Shown one piece after another: positions 33,009 through 39,808 of a stretch of 64,000 nucleotides of DNA. The notes under the pieces are model-generated. The model saw only the letters and a program-made list of their open reading frames with translations, did no database searches and was not told the origin of the DNA. The translations under genes were made by a program, and so were the position numbers. Position 1 is the stretch's first letter. Each line of letters opens with the position of its first letter. This DNA is from 2-01-FULL-39-33 sp964361645 (GTDB lineage Bacteria > Patescibacteriota > Patescibacteriia > 2-01-FULL-39-33), in the NCBI GenBank assembly GCA_964361645.1, contig CAYIBK010000002.1:1-64000 (forward strand), written 5' to 3'.

Positions 33009-33296
33009 ATGTACTACCTCTATATCCTAAAATGCGCCGATAAGACGCTCTATGCCGGCATCACCACTAATATCAAAAGAAGACTGGCCGAACACAATTC
33101 CTCGGCCTTGGGTGCTAAATATACGCGTGTCAGGCGACCGATGAAATTGGTTTATAATAAAAAATTTAAAAATAGATCATTAGCTTTGCGGGCCGAAGCT
33201 AAAATTAAGAAATTATCACGTCTAGAAAAATTAGAACTGATATTAAATAAACGGTATTGTCATTGCGATGGAGTGGAGCGGAAGAAGCAATCTTAA
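33009..33296 (+). CDS. GIY-YIG nuclease-like protein (YhbQ type)
   Basis: 95 residues. Y-x-L-Y-I-L-K-C, then L-Y-A-G-I-T-T-N-I-K-R-R, and E-H-N are the GIY-YIG signature (YVL in motif order, catalytic Tyr/Arg, and the later Glu in LRAEAKIKKL). Single-domain members may nick or bind DNA; in vivo role unclear. Its -10 box is 8 nt before the ATG, so the message may be leaderless. The last dozen residues (about CHCDGVERKKQS) are translated from a REP-like repeat. Confidence 0.85.
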   Translation: MYYLYILKCADKTLYAGITTNIKRRLAEHNSSALGAKYTRVRRPMKLVYNKKFKNRSLALRAEAKIKKLSRLEKLELILNKRYCHCDGVERKKQS

Positions 33297-33510
33297 GTGA
33301 TATAAACATGGGATTACGGAGTCTGTCCTGAGTGGTGTAAACATGGGATTGCTTCGTCCCTCGCAATGACAGTAGAATGGGTCCCGCATCAAGTGCGGGA
33401 TGACAACGGGAGGTGGTCGGGATGACAAGGGAATGGGTGCTGGGATGACAGATGGGAGATGGTTTGGATTAAACCACCCCCCAACCCCTCCTTTGAAAGG
33501 AGGGGATGAG
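33258..33510. repeat. Cluster of REP-like repeats and a GC hairpin
   Basis: An inverted REP pair (GTCATTGCGATGGAG... facing ...CCTCGCAATGACAG, 33258-33372), then GGGTCCCGCATC...GATGCGGGATGAC-type units (33383-33450), and a terminal palindrome CCCCTCCTTTGAAAGGAGGGG shortened here as CCCCTCC/GGAGGGG at about 33489-33509. It overlaps the end of the GIY-YIG gene and fills the gap to 33531. Confidence 0.78.
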
Positions 33511-33530
33511 AAAAATAAATAATAAATCAT

Positions 33531-34082
33531 ATGAGAAAAATAATTTTAATCATCTATCTTGTTGTATTGATAGTTTTAACTATTTTTGTAGTTATAACTC
33601 ATGGCGTAAATAAGAAAGGATGGTCTGATTTAGAAGTTAAAGAAATTACCAATTTTGAAGAATGTGCCCTAGCTACTCAAATTGTAATGGAAAGTTATCC
33701 CAGACAATGCCGATTTAACAATCAAACTTTTATGGAAGACATCGGTAACGAATTAGATAAAGCGGATTTAATTAGAATTAATAATCCTCGGCCCAATCAA
33801 AAAATTAATAACCCCATTACCATAACTGGTGAAGCTAGAGGCAATTGGTTTTTTGAGGCCAGTTTTCCGGTGCGTTTGTATGATGATAATAATAATCTTT
33901 TGGGCAGTGGCATTGCCCAAGCTCAAGGGGATTGGATGACTACTGATTTTGTGCCGTTTTCTGTCTCGATGCAGTTTAGCGCTCCTCAAACGCCAAAAGG
34001 TTTATTAATTTTGCAAAAAGACAATCCATCTGGTTTGCCGGAAAACGATGATCAATTAAAGGTGCCGGTGTTTTTTCAATAA
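33531..34082 (+). CDS. Secreted or membrane-anchored protein with Gmad2 domain
   Basis: 183 residues. A single N-terminal hydrophobic segment (about 3-24) serves as anchor or signal. A short FEECALATQ...YPRQCRF segment follows, then a Gmad2-type immunoglobulin-like beta domain (about residues 80-183): INNPRPNQKINNPITITGEA, WFFEASFPVRLYD, GSGIAQAQGDWM. Such domains occur in spore-germination regulators and in Patescibacteria surface proteins. Probably exposed outside; ligand unknown. Confidence 0.82.
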   Translation: MRKIILIIYLVVLIVLTIFVVITHGVNKKGWSDLEVKEITNFEECALATQIVMESYPRQCRFNNQTFMEDIGNELDKADLIRINNPRPNQKINNPITITGEARGNWFFEASFPVRLYDDNNNLLGSGIAQAQGDWMTTDFVPFSVSMQFSAPQTPKGLLILQKDNPSGLPENDDQLKVPVFFQ

Positions 34083-34128
34083 AATATAAGTTATAATTAA
34101 ATAGTTGATAAACAAAATTATAAATACT

Positions 34129-34935
34129 ATGAATGAGAAAAGATTTCCTGGTCGTAGTGTGGAAATAGAACCAAAAATAGATCCGAAACTGGAAAGACAA
34201 CTTTTAGAAGATCAAGAAGCTAATAGCTTGGACGATGAATTTGATAAATATGAGGAATATGATTTAGAAACTCCAGCGGAGATGATAACTGAACTAAAGG
34301 GTTATAAGCCGGCTCAACCGGATTATTCTAAGCCGCCGAAATTGGAATTGGCTGATATGTTAAATGAAGAAGGCGAAGTGGTTGATTTTAGCCAAGCTAA
34401 AAGTTATCACGAACTCATGGAGATGATTACCCGAGAAGGCAAAATTAAAAATCAATTAGGCCAAGAGTTGTCAGCTGAAACTGTTATTAATTTGATTTAT
34501 AAATTAACTTATCAAGATTTAAAAAATTATCAAAGAGAAGATTGGACCAACATCACTTTGCGCCATAAATTAAGAGAAACGGTGGCCAAATTAATTTATG
34601 AATACAAGGAGACCGATGAATTTAGGGCTTTGGCCGGTTTGGATCTAAGCCGAGCCATTACAGTGGATGAGGTGATTGGACTAGTGGAGGTCAAAAAAAG
34701 ATTAATTGATGCCCAAGGAAATTATGTTAGCTCTGATATTGTAGTTAGTAACATTAAAGCGAATCTCCTCCACTTACTTCCAGAATCGATACGTTTTAAA
34801 ATTATAGAAATAAATAAAAGTGAAAACGGAGAACATCTGTCTAAACTACCCGAAAAATATAAAACACCAATACCTCCGGTCTCATTTTTTAGCCGTTTAG
34901 GAAATACCTTTTCAAAATTAAAATTTTGGAAATAA
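34129..34935 (+). CDS. Soluble protein of unknown function
   Basis: 268 residues from the ATG at 34129; a TTG 24 nt earlier is possible but closer to the -10 box (TATAAT, 34092). Acidic N-terminal 80 residues, helical middle with no membrane segment, and a basic end (SRLGNTFSKLKFWK) that may bind membrane or nucleic acid. No family recognised. It is convergent with the LCP gene over a shared terminator. Confidence 0.62.
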   Translation: MNEKRFPGRSVEIEPKIDPKLERQLLEDQEANSLDDEFDKYEEYDLETPAEMITELKGYKPAQPDYSKPPKLELADMLNEEGEVVDFSQAKSYHELMEMITREGKIKNQLGQELSAETVINLIYKLTYQDLKNYQREDWTNITLRHKLRETVAKLIYEYKETDEFRALAGLDLSRAITVDEVIGLVEVKKRLIDAQGNYVSSDIVVSNIKANLLHLLPESIRFKIIEINKSENGEHLSKLPEKYKTPIPPVSFFSRLGNTFSKLKFWK

Positions 34936-34967
34936 TATTTAATCTTTTTAAATGGATCTGATTAATT

Positions 34968-34995
34968 AAAAAAATCGCCACTAGTGGCGATTTTA
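34968..34995. terminator. Bidirectional terminator
   Basis: AAATCGCCACTAGTGGCGATTT is a perfect palindrome split as AAATCGCCACT/AGTGGCGATTT, with A and T runs. It serves two convergent genes. Confidence 0.9.
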
Positions 34996-35006
34996 TGATT
35001 GGGAGT

Positions 35007-36572
35007 TTAATTTCTGCCCAAAATTATCAGGAAGTTAGCGCTAGAACTAATAGCCACAGGAACACTAGAAATCACACCAACTCCATAAATTTTAGCTAAT
35101 TCGCTAGCTGTGCCAGGGTTTTTACCCTTAGATAAATCATAAATTAAAGTTTTGGCGTAATCATGATTATCGGCATTGCCAGCTTTGATAACCTCAAATC
35201 CTTTTTTCTCCAACTCCGCCTGTTGCTTATTAGCATAGCCAGTTGTCCAAGTGCCGTTTCTAATTTCGATAGTGGCTCCTTCTGTTTTGTAATCAGCTAG
35301 TGGCGCCAGTGGCAAGGTGCTAGTGGCTTTTATTTCTGGTTCTGGCTCGGTTTTTATATCGGTCGTGGTCGTTGTTGGTTGATTGCCACCGGTTAAATTA
35401 GTTGGCTGGCTATTATTTTTTACCGCTATTGTCGTGCCGGTGGTAGAGAAAATATTTTGCCATAAGTTTTTAATCTCGCTAAAATTACCATCATTGGGTA
35501 TTAGCACATAAGCTTCGTTTACAATTTGTGAGTGAACCAATCCGCCGCTGGCATCTGACAGGGTGTGATTGATTATTTTGCTAGTATCAACATCTTTGGC
35601 CATTTGAGCCAACTTGAGTATTTGCCAAATTTCTAGATTAGTATTGATATGCTCGTTGTAAGCGGTTAAAAGGCTGTTGATTTTTTTAGGATTTAAAATA
35701 GTGCTGAAACTAAAGACTTTTTCTTTTAGCGCGGCCAAGATTTTTTGCTGTCTTTTGGACCTGGCGAAATCAGATCCTTCACCACCTAGAGCATGACGGG
35801 ACCTGGCGTATTTTAAAGCTAGAGCGCCATCCATATGTTGCTGGCCTTGTTTGATATTTAATACTTCATAACGGTTTTCAATCGGAAAAATATCCTCTTT
35901 GCCTCGAATGGGGTATTGCGGATCAATTAAATTTCTATCTACATAAATATCCACTCCGCCGAATTCATCAATCAGTCTTTCAAAACCAGAAAAATCAACA
36001 GTCACATAATAATCTATCTTACTATCAAGTAATTCGCCCAAAGCACTGGCCATTTCCCGTCCGCCACTGCCACTTTCTTTGGCTTCAGCATAAGCATTAA
36101 TAGCATTTACTTTCATCCAATTATAATTGGTAGTTTTAACACTTAAATCTCGGGGGATGGATAACATAGCCACTTGGTTGGTGCTAGGTTTGAATGATCC
36201 TAAGATTATGGTATCAGCCAAAGTGCCACCCTCGTGGCCGCTGCCTCCCATGCCGATTAATAAGATATTGATACGATCGTTATTTTCTCCCAGCAATTCT
36301 TTGCTACCCGCTCCTATCAATTTGCCCATTTGCTGCAATAGATTTAATTTGGATAGATTTTTAATTAGATTTTCATCAGAAAAAACTATGGAAGACGAAA
36401 AAACTGCCAATAATATTACTATCACTATAATAACACTGGCAATTAATTTTTTGAGGTTGTATTTTCTTTTGGGTCGATGATGTTGTTTTTTTTCTGAAAT
36501 TTGTGCTATTTCGGAAATTTTTATTTCTGCCTTATCTTCATCTGATAATAAGTTAATCTTGACTTTTTCCAT
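35007..36572 (-). CDS. LytR-CpsA-Psr (LCP) family protein with LytR_C domain
   Basis: 521 residues. N-terminal transmembrane helix (about 44-66), then the LCP catalytic core with ILLIGMGGSGHEGGTLADTIIL, LSIPRDL, and a key Arg/Asp segment LKYARSRHALGGEGSDFARSKRQ. A Thr/Pro-rich linker (about 385-425) leads to a C-terminal LytR_C domain (IEIRNGTWTTGYANKQQAELEKKGF). LCP enzymes move glycan or teichoic-acid-like polymers from lipid carrier to peptidoglycan on the outer membrane face. Indicates a glycan-decorated wall. Confidence 0.93.
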   Translation of the reverse strand: MEKVKINLLSDEDKAEIKISEIAQISEKKQHHRPKRKYNLKKLIASVIIVIVILLAVFSSSIVFSDENLIKNLSKLNLLQQMGKLIGAGSKELLGENNDRINILLIGMGGSGHEGGTLADTIILGSFKPSTNQVAMLSIPRDLSVKTTNYNWMKVNAINAYAEAKESGSGGREMASALGELLDSKIDYYVTVDFSGFERLIDEFGGVDIYVDRNLIDPQYPIRGKEDIFPIENRYEVLNIKQGQQHMDGALALKYARSRHALGGEGSDFARSKRQQKILAALKEKVFSFSTILNPKKINSLLTAYNEHINTNLEIWQILKLAQMAKDVDTSKIINHTLSDASGGLVHSQIVNEAYVLIPNDGNFSEIKNLWQNIFSTTGTTIAVKNNSQPTNLTGGNQPTTTTTDIKTEPEPEIKATSTLPLAPLADYKTEGATIEIRNGTWTTGYANKQQAELEKKGFEVIKAGNADNHDYAKTLIYDLSKGKNPGTASELAKIYGVGVISSVPVAISSSANFLIILGRN

Positions 36573-36674
36573 TATTTTTTATAAGTTTAATTTTCTTGGT
36601 AGTGAATTAATCAACATATCTTATATTGTAGTTTATTAGTTGATATTTGACAAGGTTTTATGTTATAGCAAAAC

Positions 36675-36703
36675 TTGCAAAATATCACTTTAGATGCTAT
36701 AAT
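36675..36703 (+). promoter_or_regulatory. Promoter of lepB
   Basis: TTGCAA (36675-36680), 17 nt, extended TGCTATAAT with TATAAT at 36698-36703, 25 nt before the GTG start. Confidence 0.65.
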
Positions 36704-36727
36704 CTATATTAGTATCATATTAAAAAA

Positions 36728-37360
36728 GTGGATAATTCTTCTGATTACAATTCAAACACTGGTCAATACTCATTTGGTGCTCCTCCAAAGAGCCGTTTTC
36801 AAAAGACCTTGGAGTTTATTTGGGAAATGGCAAAGATAACTTTCATTTCCTTGGTTATAATTATACCGATTCGATATTTTCTAATTCAGCCGTTTTATGT
36901 TAAGGGCGCTTCCATGGAACCCAACTTCCATGATCATGAATATTTGATTATTGATGAAATCAGCTATCGTTTCAACGAACCCCAAAGAGGGGATATAGTG
37001 GTTTTTAAATATCCTAGGGATCCCAGACAATTCTTTATCAAAAGAGTTATTGGTTTACCGGGCGAAACAGTTAAAATTGAAAATGGCCTTATCTTTATAA
37101 CTTCGGTGGACGGCCAGGCCAACACTTTAAAAGAAGATTATCTTAGTAGTGAAGTAGAAACTTTGTTACCTGTAAGCGGTTACGGAGAGGTGAAATTAAA
37201 AGATGATGAGTATTATTTGATGGGAGACAATAGGAGTCAGAGTCTTGATTCCAGAGTCTTTGGCCCGGTTAAATCCGATTTCATAATCGGCCGAACCTGG
37301 ATCAGGGGGTGGCCCTTTAATAAATTAACGTTATTTGCTACGCCGGAATATGGATTCTAA
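36728..37360 (+). CDS. lepB: Signal peptidase I
   Basis: 210 residues from a GTG. One transmembrane helix at about 33-52, then the S26 catalytic parts: nucleophile S62 in GASMEP, general base K105 in FFIKRVIGLPGE, and the box E segment MGDNRSQSLDSRVFG. It removes signal peptides of secreted precursors at the outer membrane face, including the surface proteins encoded nearby. It is 20 nt upstream of hisS, probably co-transcribed. Confidence 0.95.
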   Translation: MDNSSDYNSNTGQYSFGAPPKSRFQKTLEFIWEMAKITFISLVIIIPIRYFLIQPFYVKGASMEPNFHDHEYLIIDEISYRFNEPQRGDIVVFKYPRDPRQFFIKRVIGLPGETVKIENGLIFITSVDGQANTLKEDYLSSEVETLLPVSGYGEVKLKDDEYYLMGDNRSQSLDSRVFGPVKSDFIIGRTWIRGWPFNKLTLFATPEYGF

Positions 37361-37380
37361 ATTAAATACGCAATTATAAT

Positions 37381-38889
37381 ATGTCGAGAAAAAAAATAAT
37401 TGAGCCAAAGAAGCCTAATAAAAATATAGATAAAAAAGTTATTACCGAAATAAAAAAAACCAAAAAATCTAAAAAAGATCTAGCTACTGTTACTGGTATG
37501 CGCGATATTCTTCCGCAGGATCAGAAATATTGGGAAAAAGTAAGAGAAGTGGCCAAACAGATTTCTAAAGATTATGGCTACGAAAGGATTGATACGCCGA
37601 TTTTAGAATATTCCGAGTTGTTTGTCAGGGGAGTTGGCGCTGGGACCGATATTGTAGAAAAAGAAATGTTTTCCTTTGTTGATCAGGGCGGAGATAATTT
37701 AGTTTTGCGGCCAGAAGGCACGGCTTCGGTGGTTAGAGCCTATATTCAACACGGCATGTTAAACCAAACTCAGCCGGTAAAATTTTTTTACATTGGTCCG
37801 TTATTTCGACACGAAAAACCGCAATCGGGCAGATATAGGCAATTCTTTCAATTTGGTTTTGAAGCTATTGGCGAAGAAAATCCTGCTCTTGATGCCCAAT
37901 TAATACTAATGGGTTGGAATTCTTTAAATGATTTGGGCATTGAATCGGTTATTCAGGTTAATAGTATTGGTTGCAAGGAATGCCGGGAAGAGTATAAGAA
38001 AGCTTTGATTAAGTATTATAAAACCAAAACCAAACTTTTATGTGAAAGCTGCAAAACCAGGATAACTAAAAATCCTTTGCGTCTTTTGGATTGTAAGGAG
38101 GAGGGTTGTAGGGGCGTAAGAGAAAATGCTCCGCAGATATTGGATTATCTAGATGATGCTTGCAAAGATCATTTTATGAAGGTAGTTGGTTATTTGGATG
38201 AGCTTGATTTACCTTATATTTTAAATCCTTATTTAGTTAGAGGACTTGATTATTATTCTAGAACCATATTTGAATATTGGGCTATTGATGATACCGAAGG
38301 CAAAAATGCTTTAGGTGGTGGTGGCAGATACGACAGCTTGGTAAAAATTTTAGGTGGTCGTGAAGATACCCCAGCTTGCGGTTTGTCTATGGGTGTAGAT
38401 AGAATCGTGGCTAAAATGAGAGAGAAGAATATTGAAGTATCAGAAGAAAGAATTGATGTCTTTGTGGCTCAACTGGGCGATGCGGCTAAGAAAAAAGCCA
38501 TGGTGATGTATGAGAATCTTAGAAAAAACAGCGCCTTTACGGTTTCACAGGCTTTCCATAAAGATAGTCTTAAAAAACAGTTGGAAATAGCCAACAAAAT
38601 GAGAGTGAAATTCACTTTGATTATTGGCCAAAAGGAAGTTGGCGATGGCACGATCATGCTAAGAGATATGCAGGGCGGTGTTCAGGAAGTGATTGATTTT
38701 AATAAGATTGAAAGAGAATTAAAGAAGAGATTGGAAAAGTATAATGAAGGAGCAGTTATTGATTTAACCCAAAATGAAGAGGGTGAAAGCAAAACCGAAA
38801 TGTCTGGCAATGTTTCTAAAAGCATCGAAAACTTGGAAGATGAAATAGAAGATGTTGAGGTGATAGAGAAACTGGACTTAGAAGAATAA
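37381..38889 (+). CDS. hisS: Histidyl-tRNA synthetase
   Basis: 502 residues, longer than usual (about 420). A Lys-rich N-terminal extension of about 38 residues precedes the class II core (GMRDILPQD, motif 2 FRHEKPQSGRYRQFFQFGFE, LVRGLDYYSRTIFEY, motif 3 GLSMGVDRI). The anticodon-binding domain follows (about 370-455), then an acidic tail of about 50 residues. Both tails are unlike the standard enzyme. It charges tRNA-His. A Cys-rich insertion (CKEC...CESCKTR...CKEEGC) near 200-245 may bind zinc. Confidence 0.96.
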   Translation: MSRKKIIEPKKPNKNIDKKVITEIKKTKKSKKDLATVTGMRDILPQDQKYWEKVREVAKQISKDYGYERIDTPILEYSELFVRGVGAGTDIVEKEMFSFVDQGGDNLVLRPEGTASVVRAYIQHGMLNQTQPVKFFYIGPLFRHEKPQSGRYRQFFQFGFEAIGEENPALDAQLILMGWNSLNDLGIESVIQVNSIGCKECREEYKKALIKYYKTKTKLLCESCKTRITKNPLRLLDCKEEGCRGVRENAPQILDYLDDACKDHFMKVVGYLDELDLPYILNPYLVRGLDYYSRTIFEYWAIDDTEGKNALGGGGRYDSLVKILGGREDTPACGLSMGVDRIVAKMREKNIEVSEERIDVFVAQLGDAAKKKAMVMYENLRKNSAFTVSQAFHKDSLKKQLEIANKMRVKFTLIIGQKEVGDGTIMLRDMQGGVQEVIDFNKIERELKKRLEKYNEGAVIDLTQNEEGESKTEMSGNVSKSIENLEDEIEDVEVIEKLDLEE

Positions 38890-38911
38890 TAAATAATAAG
38901 TTATAATTAAT

Positions 38912-38942
38912 GAGATAGTTACACAACTATTCTAACTATCTC
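38912..38942 (+). promoter_or_regulatory. Hairpin in the rpsU leader
   Basis: GAGATAGTTA and TAACTATCTC, a 10-pair stem around an 11-nt loop, without a T-run, 33 nt before the start of rpsU. It may be a regulatory leader structure or an mRNA stabiliser. Confidence 0.45.
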
Positions 38943-38974
38943 AAATAACTCATAGAAAGAGAGGTGAAATCACA

Positions 38975-39217
38975 GTGGCGGAAGTTAAAAGAAAAAAGGG
39001 TGAGACATTTGAAGCTTTGGTTAGAAGATTCAGCAAGAAGATTCAGCAAAGCGGCAGATTGATTCAATCCAGAAAAATTAGATATTACGAACCAGGCAAA
39101 AATAAAACAGCTATCAGATCAGCTGCTGCTAGAAGGCAGGAAATATCTGAGAAAAGAGAATATTTAAAGAAAATTGGAAAATTAGTTGACGAAAAGGAAA
39201 GAGATAATAGAAGATAA
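38975..39217 (+). CDS. rpsU: 30S ribosomal protein S21
   Basis: 80 residues from a GTG with GAGGTG ribosome site. The ETFEALVRRFSKKIQQSG segment and the basic Arg/Lys-rich helix (IRYYEPGKNKTAIRSAAARR) are S21. It binds near the 3' end of 16S rRNA and helps initiation. It is followed by an AAAGTT-type inverted repeat and yqeY, the common bacterial order rpsU-yqeY. Confidence 0.94.
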   Translation: MAEVKRKKGETFEALVRRFSKKIQQSGRLIQSRKIRYYEPGKNKTAIRSAAARRQEISEKREYLKKIGKLVDEKERDNRR

Positions 39218-39225
39218 TAGATAGT

Positions 39226-39298
39226 TATAAAGTTTAAAGTTCATAAAGTTCATAAAGTTAAAGAAATCAATTTTTGACTTTATGACTTTCTAAGGTTT
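39226..39298. repeat. AAAGTT-type inverted repeat
   Basis: AAAGTTCATAAAGTTAAAG faces CTTTATGACTTT, an AT-rich hairpin like those at 7085-7195 and 17756-17820. Confidence 0.6.
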
Positions 39299-39312
39299 AA
39301 TCAGCCATTACT

Positions 39313-39771
39313 ATGTCTTTAGCCGAAAATATAAATCAAGATTTTTTAATCGCCTTCAAGGGCAAACAAGATACTGTTGTCTCCACCTTAAGAATGCTTA
39401 AGGCTTCTTTAACCAACAAGGAAATAGAAAAAAAATTGCCCAAGGGAGAAAATTTATCCGATGAAGATATCGTCTCCGTAATTAAATCAGAAATAAAAAA
39501 AAGAAAAGATTCATCCCTATCTTATAGCCAAGCCAGTAGAAGCGATTTATCAGAAAAAGAAGATAAAGAAGCGGCCATCTTGGAAAAATATTTGCCTCAG
39601 CAGATGTCTGATGATCAAGTAAAAGATATTGTCGTAAAAATCATTAAAGATACCGGAGCTTCTAGCCCGACTGATTTTGGCAAGGTAATGGGAGCGGTTA
39701 TGGCTCAAACCAAGAATCAGGCGGATGGCCAGATGGTTTCTAAAATTGTCAAAGAAGAATTGGCAAAATAA
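39313..39771 (+). CDS. yqeY: GatB/YqeY domain protein
   Basis: 152 residues. Begins with LAENINQDFLIAFKGKQDTVVSTLRML and contains ESEIKKRKDS-like and LEKYLPQQMSDDQV motifs of the family. The domain is shared with the tail of GatB and binds tRNA; stand-alone YqeY is thought to be linked to tRNA-dependent amidation, but its function is unsettled. Confidence 0.92.
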   Translation: MSLAENINQDFLIAFKGKQDTVVSTLRMLKASLTNKEIEKKLPKGENLSDEDIVSVIKSEIKKRKDSSLSYSQASRSDLSEKEDKEAAILEKYLPQQMSDDQVKDIVVKIIKDTGASSPTDFGKVMGAVMAQTKNQADGQMVSKIVKEELAK

Positions 39772-39808
39772 AATCAAATAAGAAAACTAAAATAAATTAA
39801 CATGCTTT

